Assembly: GCA_949825045.1 (NCBI GenBank)
Contig: OX463820.1
Coordinates: 5,220,501-5,284,500, forward strand
Direction of reading: 5' to 3'
Source: Argyresthia goedartella
Lineage: Eukaryota; Arthropoda; Insecta; Lepidoptera; Argyresthiidae
Length of the DNA: 64,000 bases
In this document: positions 10,336-20,860 of the stretch, piece after piece
How positions within the stretch are numbered: position 1 is the stretch's first letter
Layout of the letters: every line of letters begins with the position of its first letter
The notes under the pieces: generated by a model
Databases searched by the model: none
The model's input: the letters and a program-made list of their open reading frames with translations, nothing else
What the model was told of the DNA's origin: nothing
Position numbers and translations under genes: made by a program

Positions 10336-10617
10336 TGTCAAATCGTGAAACCGATTGACAACGCCATCTATGCATTTAAGCGTGTACTGTTTCGTGGCAT
10401 AGATGGCTGTAGCTTCCCCCGGTCGATGACGATAGGAGATAGTTCCTAGAATAGCCGCCAATAAGTGGCGTTGTAGTCTTTACTGTTTATATATAAGCTG
10501 TAAGTCAATTAGAAAAGGTCTCTTTCCAAATATACACTATCGAAGCAGCACGTACTTGAAGCTTTCATTTTCTCCGCCCGTCCCGGTTCCTGCTCAACCT
10601 TCATCCACGAGTTAACA
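10336..10617 (+). repeat. 5' LTR of BEL/Pao element
   Basis: TGTCAAATCGTGAAACC… to …CACGAGTTAACA. It contains TTTATATATAAGC at about 10,489, a plausible TATA-type promoter core, followed by AGTCAATTAG. Same length and apparently same sequence as the 3' LTR. Confidence 0.95.
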
Positions 10618-10619
10618 TT

Positions 10620-10640
10620 TTGGTGACCCCGACGTGAGAA
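10620..10640 (+). promoter_or_regulatory. Primer-binding site of BEL/Pao element
   Basis: TGGTGACCCCGACGTGAG starts three bases after the LTR. TGG is the complement of a tRNA CCA end and the rest would pair with an acceptor/T-arm 3' strand. I cannot name the tRNA with confidence. Confidence 0.75.
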
Positions 10641-11129
10641 GATACTCTCACACGAATACGCTAGGAGGAGAAGCTTGGCGAATCGAGCCGAACGACAAGG
10701 GCGGAGGAAAACCGAGCGGTGAGGCGGCCATCCCGTGATTCCGATCCGACAACGCCACGTGTGACGTGCGTGGTGGATTCAACCAATTTTTCCGGCGGAG
10801 AAGGGATCCAGGTGCTACAACCGATCAGATCTTTACCTACGAGAAGATTTCAACCAAATTTAATTGGAAAATCATCAATTTACGGCGGTCGAAGACGCCA
10901 CGAGGTCACTTCCGGTGGTCAAAGTCCAAAGAGGAGTCGAGAGGAGAAGAAGAGAGGCTACAAGAAGGTTTCTATTATCAAGTAAGTGGCTGGCAATTAG
11001 TTTAAAGGGCACAAATTTCGAAAATCCTTTAACCTTCTCATGACAATTTACCTATAACCTATAACTGTACATGTGGTATACCTACTCTTTCTAGTAAGTA
11101 CTCATATTTAGCATTACTTTAACTTCAAT

Positions 11130-14100
11130 ATGGATTCATCAAGCTCTGACAGTAATTCTACAGTTGTATGTGATAAAAAAATAAAAACTTTAATTAAAAA
11201 ACGGGGTGTAGTGAAGGGAAAATTAACCCTATTTAAAAAATATTTGTCAAAACTCGCATCTGCCTCGTTAAATGCTGATCAATTAATCGATTTAGAGTTA
11301 CGAACGTCTAGAATAATAAGTGTTTTCAAAGAGTTCGAAATTATTCAAGATAGAATCGAGACGCTAAGTGAGGAGCTCGAGGAGCATTTGAAGGAGAGGG
11401 AGACCTTTGAGGACACTTATTTCGAATGTGTGTCTTTAAGCAAAGGTTATTTAGCGCAGGTTTCTAGCCCAGGAGCCTCCGCATCAACTGAAGGCAACGC
11501 CCGTGAGGTCAGCGAGCCACGTGAGCACGATTCCATTAAATATCCAGACATTAAGCTACCGTCCTATGATGGACAGGTTACGGACTGGATTGAATTTAGA
11601 GACACATTTGACGCACTTGTGAATCAAACCAGTCTAAAACCGATTCAAAAATTTAAATACCTAAAGGGTTGTTTAACAGATAGTGCACTGGAAGTTATCA
11701 GTTCATTGGAATTTGCCGAGGAAAGCCACGTCATAGCTTGGCAACTACTCTGTGAAAGATACAATAGTCCAAAAACACTCGTTTACAGCCATTTGAGAGC
11801 ACTGTTTAATATTGATGCCGTTCCTAATACAGCCACAGCCCTTAGATCATTAAATGATAACATTTCTAAACATTTGCGCATTCTTAGATCCGTAAAGGTA
11901 CCTACCAACGATTGGGATTTGTTAATAGTTTTTTTTCTCAGTTCCAAACTCGATAAAAAATTGCAAAACAAGTGGGAGGAAAAAATTAATTCCCGCGAAT
12001 TGCCTACGTTACAGGACTTCAAGTCGTTCCTGCGAACTCAAGCTGATCTCAGAGAGGCCGTCTGCCAAGTCGAGCCCGTGAAGCCCGCGGCCCGCGAGTT
12101 TCCGCCGCGGAAGGCTAATTTGGTAACCGCGTGCCCTCCGTCCCATACCAACATAACCAACAGTAAGGTAACACCTAAAAATACCTATCGTAACCAGTGT
12201 CCGAACTGTAAGGAGGCCCATTTCATAAACCAATGTCCGAAGTTTTTGGCTCTGAATGCAGCGACACGCATTCGTGTAGTTAAACGACTGGGTCTCTGCC
12301 TAAATTGTTTAGCATCGAATCATATTCTACCTAACTGCCGCGCGAGTAGCTGCAGAACATGTAAAGGTAAGCACCATACGCTTTTACACATTAGTCATAC
12401 CATCGACACAAACGAGTCGACACCGCGACAGTCGACGCTCCATAATGCGTCAGAGCCGGTGGCACTGGCGCCTGGAGAACCACAGTCGATCAATTTAATT
12501 ACCAATCAACGACAGTTGAACTCTGGGGAGGGTACGAGTGCCGTCGACGACGGTACACCTCCGATGGCTCCGATGACACAAAACAGAGGTGTTATTCTGT
12601 CCACGGCCCGAGTAAAGGTAATTGACAAAAATAATAAGCCAATTATTTTGCGTGCATTGCTCGACAGTGGATCGCAGTCTAACTTTATAACCGAAAGTGC
12701 ATGCAATAAATTAAATATACCCACACAGCAACTAGACCTTGAGATTATAGGATTTAACCAAAATTTAACGAAAATAAATCAGGCATGTAATTTAACCATT
12801 CACTCAACCGACGACTCATTTTCAACGAATTTATCCTGTCTAATTGTATCTCAAATATGCAAGATACCTAACCACGCGATTACCGCTCGTCAGCTCAATA
12901 TACCTACACGATTCCGTTTAGCAGATGAATTGTTTCACCAAGGTGGGGATATCGACCTACTTATAGGAGCTGAGCATTTTTACCAACTACTCTGCATCGG
13001 ACAACATTCCTTGGGGAACGATCTACCAATCCTTCAGAGAACGCGACTAGGATACGTAGTATCCGGCCCGTACTCGTGGAACTCAGTCAATATGCCACAA
13101 CAGGTAATATGTAACTTTGTTCAAATTGCTCAAACTCAGGCGCTTCAGACCTTTTGGAATGACGGCTGTCATACCACGCCGGCGGCGGTACCAGATCATG
13201 AGTACATACAATGCGAAAGGGTATTCAATGAGCACTCCAGAACGTCCAGTGGTAACTTTGTGGTAACTATTCCTTTCAAGGAGCCGCCAACCGGTTTGGG
13301 CCAGTCGCGATCTGTAGTTTACAAAAGATTTAAAACATTAGAGTCAAAGTTTTCTAGAAACCCCGACTATAAGGAAAAATATGTTCAATTTATGAAGGAA
13401 TTCAAAAATGCAGGACATATGGTTCAGATAAAAAATACTGAACACTGCAATTTCTTGCCTCATCATGCTGTTTTAACCCCCCACAAGGTCACGACGCCGT
13501 TAAGGGTCGTAATGGATTGCTCATTCCAAACTGACAATGGGAAATCGCTCAATGGAATTCAATACAAGGGCACAATAAACCAAGACGACTTAGTAAACAT
13601 ATTGCTAAGATTCAGAAAAAATAAATACGTAGTTAGTGCAGACATCGAACGTATGTACCGAATGATTTACGTCAACCCTAACCAAACACATTTGCAATGT
13701 ATTCTGTGGCGCGACAATCCCACAGAACCTTTACGTACCTACTCACTCACAACCCTAAGCTTCGGGTTAAAAAGTGCACCTCATATAGCTACACGGTGCC
13801 TGCAGCAGCTCGCGCAGGAGTGTCAGGAGTCGAATCCGGAAGCAGCGGCAGCGATACGTGACAGTTTTTACATGGACGACTTCATTTTTGGAAGCAACGA
13901 CGAACGACAGGTACAAGAAACAGCTGTTCGTATCCAGCAGATCCTTCAAGGAGCGAATTTTCACCTGCGAAAATGGAAATCTAATTCCGCCAACATATTG
14001 AAAACTGTGAGTAAAACCGAACCCACACACACTACCACAGCACCCACCTCACTCGCACACGATACGCATAAGGTATTAGGGCTCGCGTGGTGTAGTAAAG

Positions 14101-14387
14101 GTGACAATTTAATGTACCAATTAAAAATCGAACCGGTATCAAGTCCATTAACCAAACGAAAAATATTATCCCTAGCCTCAGCTATATTTGATCCCCTAGG
14201 GCTCTTAAACCCTACCTTAGTAATTGCTAAATTCATTATAAAAAATTATGGGATAATAAATATCAGTGGGACCAAAGTTTACCAACAGATGTTACAAACG
14301 AATGGGAAAACTTCTATAAAAAGTTGTTTACACTCAATTCATTACGTATACCTAGACACGCGCTTATCAGTGAGTACATTGCGTTAG
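11130..14387 (+). CDS. BEL/Pao gag-protease-reverse transcriptase (5' part of polyprotein)
   Basis: An open frame of 1,085 codons. Residues ~1-130 are charged and coiled-coil-like. Residues ~135-310 match the DUF1759 gag region (KLPSYDGQVTDWIEFRDTF). Residues ~355-420 hold Cys/His knuckles (CPNCKEAHFINQCP; CLNCLASNHILPNC; CRTCKGKHH). The protease active site is LLDSGSQSNF at ~508-517. RT follows from ~790 (VVMDCSF) with the catalytic YMDDF box at ~912-916. After about residue 1,037 the true frame continues one base over: the last ~48 codons, from the A-run near 14,243, are out of register. The first ATG after the leader is the plausible start. Virus-like particle assembly, processing and cDNA synthesis are the family roles. 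Confidence 0.93.
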   Translation: MDSSSSDSNSTVVCDKKIKTLIKKRGVVKGKLTLFKKYLSKLASASLNADQLIDLELRTSRIISVFKEFEIIQDRIETLSEELEEHLKERETFEDTYFECVSLSKGYLAQVSSPGASASTEGNAREVSEPREHDSIKYPDIKLPSYDGQVTDWIEFRDTFDALVNQTSLKPIQKFKYLKGCLTDSALEVISSLEFAEESHVIAWQLLCERYNSPKTLVYSHLRALFNIDAVPNTATALRSLNDNISKHLRILRSVKVPTNDWDLLIVFFLSSKLDKKLQNKWEEKINSRELPTLQDFKSFLRTQADLREAVCQVEPVKPAAREFPPRKANLVTACPPSHTNITNSKVTPKNTYRNQCPNCKEAHFINQCPKFLALNAATRIRVVKRLGLCLNCLASNHILPNCRASSCRTCKGKHHTLLHISHTIDTNESTPRQSTLHNASEPVALAPGEPQSINLITNQRQLNSGEGTSAVDDGTPPMAPMTQNRGVILSTARVKVIDKNNKPIILRALLDSGSQSNFITESACNKLNIPTQQLDLEIIGFNQNLTKINQACNLTIHSTDDSFSTNLSCLIVSQICKIPNHAITARQLNIPTRFRLADELFHQGGDIDLLIGAEHFYQLLCIGQHSLGNDLPILQRTRLGYVVSGPYSWNSVNMPQQVICNFVQIAQTQALQTFWNDGCHTTPAAVPDHEYIQCERVFNEHSRTSSGNFVVTIPFKEPPTGLGQSRSVVYKRFKTLESKFSRNPDYKEKYVQFMKEFKNAGHMVQIKNTEHCNFLPHHAVLTPHKVTTPLRVVMDCSFQTDNGKSLNGIQYKGTINQDDLVNILLRFRKNKYVVSADIERMYRMIYVNPNQTHLQCILWRDNPTEPLRTYSLTTLSFGLKSAPHIATRCLQQLAQECQESNPEAAAAIRDSFYMDDFIFGSNDERQVQETAVRIQQILQGANFHLRKWKSNSANILKTVSKTEPTHTTTAPTSLAHDTHKVLGLAWCSKGDNLMYQLKIEPVSSPLTKRKILSLASAIFDPLGLLNPTLVIAKFIIKNYGIINISGTKVYQQMLQTNGKTSIKSCLHSIHYVYLDTRLSVSTLR

Positions 14388-16465
14388 AACTGCACGGGTT
14401 CTCGGATAGCTCATTAAAGGCATTCGGGTGCGCTATTTATTTACGCACTAAAAATACTCACGGACAAATTTTAACGCAATTATTATGCTCTAAAACAAGG
14501 GTGGCGCGTAAAGAAACTATACCGAAACTTGAACTTAGAGCAATGTTGCTACTTGCACAGCTGTTTAAAAAGGTAAATAATGCTTTAAAGTGTAACTTTA
14601 CGAAAATAAACCTATGGTGTGATTCAAATGTAGCTTTGGCTTGGGCAAAATCACAACAACCAAATAATCTTGATTGTTTTGTAAAAAATCGAGTAATCGA
14701 AATACAAAGTTTAACTAATACCAATGATTGGCACTGGGTTTCGTCGAATGACAATCCTGCTGATCTCTTGACGAGGGGCTTACAGGCAGATAAGTTGCTC
14801 GATTGCGCCCTCTGGTGGGAAGGACCTTCGTGGTTAGGTAAACATAGTGACGAGTGGCCTTCCAATCGTACCTTCACCCCAGTGACACCATTGACAGGTA
14901 GTTCTGTACTGACCGAATCTCATTGTAATATTTGTAATATCACTGCGACTGTTCAATCAAACCCATTCATGGATAATCTATTTCAAAGATGGTCAGACGT
15001 AAACAAACTTGTCAATTGTGTTGCGTTTATTTTGAGATTTGCGAACAATTGTTTAAATCGAAACAAAAAACTTACCGGACCGCTCTCAGTAACTGAACTG
15101 GAGTCTGCATTAAATAAATTAATCGAAATTTCACAAGTTCAAATGTTTCCAACCGAATATAACTTACTCCAAAATAATAAACCATTATTAAAATCATCAA
15201 ACCTATTGTCTTTAAACCCTTTTATGGAAAACAAACTAATGAGGGTAGGTGGCCGATTAGGTTTATCAGCTTACGACCATAACAAAAAACACCCGATTAT
15301 CCTATCACATAAACATATATTAACCAAACTCATTATGAGTGACCTTCACGTGAGACTGCTGCACGCCGGGCCCCAGCTGTTGCTGTCGTCGGTCCGGGAA
15401 CGATTTTGGCCGATAAACGGTAAGAGTATAGCAAATAAAATAGTCGAAAAATGCGTGACCTGCTTCAGGGCCAAACCAAGGTCACAGACTCCGATTATGG
15501 GTAACTTGCCACCGACACGTGTTACCCCCGCTCTCCCCTTTCTGTTTACAATGTTGGACTATGGTGGCCCTTACACGGTCAGGGACAAGAGGGGACGCGG
15601 ATACAAAACCTATAAATGCTATATAGCTATTTTTACTTGTATGACAACGAAGGCAGTTCACATAGAATTGATTTCAGGGTTACAAACGGCGGCATTTATG
15701 TCAGCATTTCGACGGTTTATTGCCCGACGAGGTATACCAAAGGAAGTTCTAACAGACAATGCTACGACCTTCCATGGCGCCTGTAACGAGTTGACAGAGC
15801 TTTACGATTTTTTAAATATCCATTCCAATGACTTGATAACTCATTGTGCGAAGGAAAGAATTCAATGGAAATTCCTTCCGCCCTATGCTCCCCATATGGG
15901 AGGACTCCATGAGTCAGCTATTAGACGATGTAAGTTTCATTTAAAGCGAGTACTAGGCAAAGCACTATTAACCTATGAAGAATTTTTTTCAATTACTGTT
16001 CAGGTTGAAGGAATTTTGAACTCTAAACCGTTATGCCCAATTCCAAATTCGAATACAGATGAAATTACATGTCTTACGCCAGCCCACTTCTTGATAGGTA
16101 GGACTCCTAATTCTATGCCAGACTACGACTACAAAGATGTACCTATAAACCGACTCACCTTGTACCAACAATTACAGCAGCTCCAACAGAACTTCTGGAC
16201 TTCCTGGTCAAGGGACTACATAGGACTATTACAGGAACGAACAAAATGGAGAAGTTCCAAAGGTCCAGGTCTTCGCGCGGGGACCGTGGTGCTGGTGCGG
16301 GAGGAGCGTCTGCCGCCCTGCCTCTGGAGGATGGGGCGCATCATCAGCTGCTGCCATGGTCGAGACGGCGTCGCGCGGGTGGCCGAGATCCAGACAGCAA
16401 GAGGCATAATCAAGCGGTCCTTTAATAATATCTGTCCGCTACCGATCGACGCGATAGACGTATAA
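14324..16465 (+). CDS. BEL/Pao RNase H-integrase (3' part, separated by a frameshift)
   Basis: Open frame of 713 codons; the frame is already open and protein-like upstream of this ATG back to ~14,245, so the ATG is not a biological start. RNase H-like region from residue ~22 (GFSDSSLKAFG; later WCDSNVALAW and NPADLLTRG). Integrase zinc region with HVRLLHAG and KCVTCFR at ~340-385. Catalytic D412 (MLDYGG), D478 (TDNATTF) and E530 (HESAIR); the D-to-E gap of 51 fits BEL/Pao. The last ~80 residues (GTVVLVREE…WRMGRI) match the DUF5641-type C-terminal domain. It follows RT in another frame because of a one-base difference in an A-run, either a mutation or an assembly error. Confidence 0.93.
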   Translation: MFTLNSLRIPRHALISEYIALELHGFSDSSLKAFGCAIYLRTKNTHGQILTQLLCSKTRVARKETIPKLELRAMLLLAQLFKKVNNALKCNFTKINLWCDSNVALAWAKSQQPNNLDCFVKNRVIEIQSLTNTNDWHWVSSNDNPADLLTRGLQADKLLDCALWWEGPSWLGKHSDEWPSNRTFTPVTPLTGSSVLTESHCNICNITATVQSNPFMDNLFQRWSDVNKLVNCVAFILRFANNCLNRNKKLTGPLSVTELESALNKLIEISQVQMFPTEYNLLQNNKPLLKSSNLLSLNPFMENKLMRVGGRLGLSAYDHNKKHPIILSHKHILTKLIMSDLHVRLLHAGPQLLLSSVRERFWPINGKSIANKIVEKCVTCFRAKPRSQTPIMGNLPPTRVTPALPFLFTMLDYGGPYTVRDKRGRGYKTYKCYIAIFTCMTTKAVHIELISGLQTAAFMSAFRRFIARRGIPKEVLTDNATTFHGACNELTELYDFLNIHSNDLITHCAKERIQWKFLPPYAPHMGGLHESAIRRCKFHLKRVLGKALLTYEEFFSITVQVEGILNSKPLCPIPNSNTDEITCLTPAHFLIGRTPNSMPDYDYKDVPINRLTLYQQLQQLQQNFWTSWSRDYIGLLQERTKWRSSKGPGLRAGTVVLVREERLPPCLWRMGRIISCCHGRDGVARVAEIQTARGIIKRSFNNICPLPIDAIDV

Positions 16466-16907
16466 ATAAGTAGAATATTACATACCTAACTATTTAAGTT
16501 TAGCATATACCTATCTAATGTTACTTAGTTTCCTAATTGTAATTAAAACATTTTTGCATGGCGTTTTACTTACCTAAACTTTAAGTTAAATGACAAAATG
16601 TTTGGTACTTGATCACTATCAATCTACCTAGTTTATTCGTAAAAACCTACCTCTTTAACTCATTATATGTTGTAAACAAATATAAGTACCAAACAGTTTG
16701 TAATTATGCTTCTTCCAACATAAAAATGATTGTAACAACGGTCATAGTTACCTACATTAAGTTATTGACAGTCATGTGTTGAAAGAAGTTTAATAAAAAT
16801 CTGCTTTGCCGGTCGGAGATAACGCATACGCAGGTAGCAACTGCAGTTGTGTCCTTTCTGAACGGTATGACAGATTACAGCTCCTCGCCGGGGGACGCCT
16901 GGGAGCA
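16466..16907 (+). other. BEL/Pao 3' untranslated region
   Basis: AT-rich, with repeated short TACCTA words and no env-like open frame. The last bases before the 3' LTR include a purine-rich GGGGGACGCCTGGGAGCA stretch, in the position of a polypurine tract though interrupted by pyrimidines. Confidence 0.6.
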
Positions 16908-17189
16908 TGTCAAATCGTGAAACCGATTGACAACGCCATCTATGCATTTAAGCGTGTACTGTTTCGTGGCATAGATGGCTGTAGCTTCCCCCGGTCGATG
17001 ACGATAGGAGATAGTTCCTAGAATAGCCGCCAATAAGTGGCGTTGTAGTCTTTACTGTTTATATATAAGCTGTAAGTCAATTAGAAAAGGTCTCTTTCCA
17101 AATATACACTATCGAAGCAGCACGTACTTGAAGCTTTCATTTTCTCCGCCCGTCCCGGTTCCTGCTCAACCTTCATCCACGAGTTAACA
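16908..17189 (+). repeat. 3' LTR of BEL/Pao element
   Basis: 282 bp with no mismatch to the 5' LTR seen by eye; followed immediately by GAGAG, the target duplicate of 10,331-10,335. Confidence 0.95.
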
Positions 17190-17229
17190 GAGAGGTTAGC
17201 CGTTACAGCCATTATGGGATTAATTTTTA

Positions 17230-17590
17230 TTCAAATGGATCTATGATTACCAGCGAGCAATGGAGCGAAGTATTCTAGGTGTTAAAAGTACAGACCGCAT
17301 TAGGAACACTGTAAGAGTACCTATACTGCGCTCCAAAACTGGCACTGGCCGCCTACCTACCGCCGTCCTACGTCGGCGTACAGACCGCCAAACTCAAATG
17401 AAACTATGCTGGACATGTGTGTTGAATTCATTCCGACAAATGGTCAGAATCAGGCACTGAAGGGATGCCTACAGATGGACTCCGGGGCGTAAGGGAAGGC
17501 CCACAAGGAAGTGGAGGATCTTCGAGATGTGTGGGCTCGAACCAGTGACGCCTTTGCCCAGCAGTAGGACACCGCATAGCCTAACAAAAA
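17230..17590 (+). pseudogene. RTE-like LINE, C-terminal tail fragment
   Basis: The translation from 17,248 gives YQRAMERSILGVKSTDRIRN, which matches the conserved QRAMERxMLGVxxxDRIRN block after the RT domain of RTE-type LINEs. Further on, fragments such as KLCWTCV and RWTPGRKGRPTRKW (in another frame) match the downstream WAGH and GRPxxRW blocks. Frameshifts and stops break it. Upstream RT is absent. It lies just beyond the BEL target site. Confidence 0.75.
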
Positions 17591-18130
17591 AACATAATAT
17601 AGAATATAGAGAGCCAAGAATCTTCGCGAGTTGAATACAAAATGTGTGAAATAGAAGTCAACAAACCTCAAGGTGTATGAACTGGTAATGTTTTCGCGTA
17701 CATCAAGTATAACGAGCTGCCAGGTGGATACTATCACACACACCCTTCAGGCCCCTTACAAATAACTATCAAACAAAGTATTATTTATAATAGTATGATG
17801 ATGAGTATGACGATAACACCAATATTTGAGGCGAAGATTATAAGTACTATCTGACTCACCTACCGAGGAAGATAAGTAAATGAGGCGGAGAGGAGTAAGA
17901 ACTCTTGTAAATAACAGTTAGATCTTAACATAGATAATTTTTTACTGTTTATGTCGCAAAATAATGTTTATGATATATATGACTGTCTGCGTACAACTAA
18001 ATTAAACTCTGAGCAAAATATTAAATTCATTGTAAGGAAGAATGATTAGTCAAGAACGGGTTCCGTACCATCCTTCGTACAAAAAACTAAACCACTACAA
18101 ATTCCAAATCAAAAACAGAAAGAGAATAAT
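17591..18130. other. No gene recognised
   Basis: No domain-like open frame, RNA gene or clear repeat seen. Confidence 0.55.
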
Positions 18131-18135
18131 ATTAT

Positions 18136-18208
18136 GTCCGAACGTGGATTCGAACCCAGCAACCTAAGATTGCGAAACCGATATCAAACCAATTGCGCCA
18201 CTACAACC
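18136..18208 (-). repeat. tRNA-like relic (SINE head or tRNA pseudogene)
   Basis: On the minus strand there is an A-box-like TGGCGCAATTGG and a perfect B-box-like GGTTCGAATCC at tRNA-like spacing, in about 73 nt. The acceptor strands do not pair and the T-stem has two mismatches, so it is not a working tRNA. The adjoining GTTCCGTACC-family fragment suggests a composite or SINE-like origin. Confidence 0.6.
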
Positions 18209-18234
18209 ATATCCGCCAAGTATACGATCATATT

Positions 18235-18430
18235 TGAATCATGTTATGGTTCGTTCTATAGCGGCTTTATATCGCCTCTTGTTTGGGGACTCCCCTTAAT
18301 TTTTAAAATCTTTGTTGCGTTGCTGAAGCGGCAACAGAGATGCACATTCTGTGAAAATTTCAACTCTCTACCTATTACGGTTCATGAGATATAGCCCGCT
18401 AACGGAAGGACGGATGTATTTTTTATTAAA
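18235..18430 (+). repeat. Degenerate fragment of the GGTTCCGTACC-family repeat
   Basis: The order of words (TATAGCGGC, GCGGCAACAGAGATGCA, TCTGTGAAAATTTCAACTCT, GGTTCATGAGATATAGCC, GACGGA-like end) matches the middle of the copies at 29,821 and 44,522, with many changes. Ends are missing. Confidence 0.65.
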
Positions 18431-20500
18431 GTAGATTAAACTTTTGGATAATGTGAGGTACCCGTCGACGTGACGCCTAGTTACCTTAGTGAAACAAAAG
18501 CCACCACTCATTATAGTGCATTCGCTAAGATACAATCACGCCGCCTTGGCACGTGCCACCTCTTGTCAAAGGACATAAAACCTTGTCCGTATAAGTATAA
18601 TAACCTCATTTGCGTGCGGGCGTACGACACTAACTAAGCGAATGTACTTTACCAAGCGATTTCACAGAATGATGCTCTTGGATATCCAAATTTACGCGTT
18701 CGTGGGAAACACGCAAATGAAACAAGTACCTACCACATTCCATTTGAAAATATACCATGCCATTTCGGTGGCGATATACATATTGAAAAAGATAGCCAAG
18801 AAAAATAACTCTAATGCCCGAACCCATTTCGGGATGCTGTATTTGAAACTGTTAATAGATATATATGACTGTGACTAATCGACAGACAGCACACACATTA
18901 AACGCAACACATTGATCATGCACCATACGCAGAAAATAAACAAATGGGTGTGCAAATATAAAAAGTGCAGTTCAGCAACCACAGCGGCGTTGGTCATTGA
19001 CTCTGCGCGCGCGCAGATACCGCGCAGACATCCGCCGAGGATCGATTTGCTGCACCACCGCAGCTGCTGATAGCAATGTGTGCGAAATAGATTATTTGAT
19101 GCGAAGCACTTTGATGTATATAGGTTGGATAGGCAATACTTAGAAACGCTTCTATCAGATGCGATAGAGTAGAAACTGCTGATGATTATGTGCATTCATC
19201 TTATGGATGGTTACCTACTTCGGCTTGTTATAAGAAGTTCTTGGATGGGGATGATACAATTTGAGTATCGTTACAAGAAAAGTTAACAAAATATGTAAGT
19301 TAAGTCAAGCTTATTGTAAATAAGTCATGTATATAAATAAAAACACGAAAACACAAGTATAAGAATTTGCGAAGGATATTAGTTAACAAGTAGGTAACTG
19401 TAAAACTTATTCACACTTACATTTGGAACAAACGTCACGCCATACACAGTAATTAGGTCCGTCCGACACAACACCATATCACTACTTAATAGCCTACTAG
19501 CGATGAAAACGAAGCAATTTAGACGGCAAATACACGTAACATACTTCACAACACTGCAGATAATTTCTGTAGAGCCGCTGTAAAACTGCGCAAGAGTGGA
19601 TGTGAGGCGATCCAGCCAAGCGTGGCGTGATCGCGCATACTTCGAGCGTAAATAAAATAACAAAACAAGAGAATGCACCAATGATGAAACAAGGAAGCAA
19701 CCTCAAGTTACTGTTCATGATCTCCGTATGAATATTCGCAGGTTTTTAGCCGGAAAAGGAAGAGATTTTCATTTTTTACACAAGAAATCATTGTTTTTTA
19801 AACGACTTCACAAAAGGAGTTTTGCAATTCGCCGGGATCTATATTTTGTTTTTTTATGTATGTTAATAGATTTCTCCAAGACGGCTGGACCAGCTGGCAA
19901 GTTTTGGAAAATATTTTTTTTTGTTCGAGAGGGTTTACCTTCCCATTAGTCCCATTGACATCAGTGGCTCAATAAGGAATAATTACCAGAGGGGAAAAGG
20001 GTTCTAGTTAAGATAAAATGAACCCTTATCTCATCGTACATAAGAGTCACTTACAGTTCGATTCGCATACTTTTTCGACACATAATTATTCCTGTTTCCT
20101 TCACAGGTCAGGATCTGATGATGGTATACTGGAGAAATCGAGAGAACTCTTCAAATGTTATAGGCAGACCTTTAGTGACTTTTGTATCGTTTGCACTATT
20201 TGTATTATTGCAAAGTATCTACCTCGCAAATTTACTTTATGCGGAAAGCATCATTTTATGAAGTGGAACTGATGATGAATAGCACAGATGGTCGTCGAAA
20301 CTGCTCAATTCGTGGTGTCCTAAAGGTTCCTATATGATAATTCAGTTAAGGTTAGCCAGTAATGTATAGTTCGCGACAAGTTGTCTTGACACTCGGGGAA
20401 GACATGGTACCATGTCTTTGACCCCATTGCCTGCCGGATTACCCGCACACTTCATTCGCAACTCACTAATACATCCCACTGTAATCTTTGAGGACAGTAG
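18431..20500. other. No gene recognised
   Basis: Several short open frames on both strands (60-106 codons) have no recognisable domain, signal peptide or repeat and look like chance frames in AT-rich DNA. Confidence 0.5.
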
Positions 20501-20506
20501 GGAAGC

Positions 20507-20843
20507 CACAACTTACTTAAATCATAACTTATCATATCTTCCCGAGTGTCGTCGTAAAGGTGCCACAACTTACTTAAATCATAACTATCATATCTTCCCG
20601 AGGGTCGTCGTAAAGGTGCCTCAACTTACTTAAATCATAACTTATCATATCTTCCCGAGTGTCATCGTAAAGGTGCCACAACTTACTTAAATCATAACTT
20701 ATCATATCTTCCCGAGTGTCGTCGTAAAGGTGGCACAACTTACTTAAATCATAACTTATCATATCTTCCCGAGTGTCATCGTAAAGGTGGCACAACTTAC
20801 TTAAATCATAACTTATCATATCTTCCGTGTGTCGTCGTATAGG
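20507..20843. repeat. 57-bp minisatellite, six units
   Basis: Unit begins CACAACTTACTTAAATCATA and ends GTCGTAAAGGTG(C/G); the second unit is 56 bp and the last is diverged at its end. Because 57 is a multiple of three, the minus strand shows a periodic open frame with a 19-residue unit (MISYDLSKLCHLYDDTRED), which I take as a by-product. Units differ at a few sites (GTCGTC/GTCATC; GTGC/GTGG). Confidence 0.95.
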
Positions 20844-20860
20844 TATGCTCCTTCGTTAAA

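Larger units (their letters stand above)
10336..17189 (+). mobile_element. BEL/Pao LTR retrotransposon, structurally complete
   Basis: 6,854 bp. Two 282-bp LTRs (10,336-10,617 and 16,908-17,189) begin TG and end CA, and I find no difference between them by eye. GAGAG flanks both sides (10,331-10,335 and 17,190-17,194), a 5-bp target duplication as expected for BEL/Pao. Order: LTR, primer-binding site, gag (DUF1759-type), zinc knuckles, aspartic protease, RT, RNase H, integrase, C-terminal domain, LTR. No env-like frame lies between integrase and the 3' LTR. The only coding defect noticed is one frameshift in pol. LTR identity points to a recent insertion. Confidence 0.96.

Noticed and set aside
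14324..14387. Two separate BEL proteins with an overlap (programmed frameshift)
   Set aside because: The protein-like reading switches at an A-run upstream of the second ATG and BEL elements usually have one continuous pol here, so a one-base indel is the simpler reading. Left open in the findings.
16466..16907. env gene in the BEL element
   Set aside because: No open frame, signal peptide or membrane segment between integrase and the 3' LTR.
18136..18208. Functional tRNA gene
   Set aside because: A and B boxes are present, but the acceptor strands do not pair and the T-stem is mismatched.
20574..20819. 81-codon repetitive protein gene on the minus strand
   Set aside because: The frame exists only because the DNA period is 57 bp. 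There is no start context, domain or flanking coding sequence.
20507..20843. CRISPR array
   Set aside because: The whole 57-bp unit repeats with no variable spacers and the surroundings are eukaryotic. It is a minisatellite.
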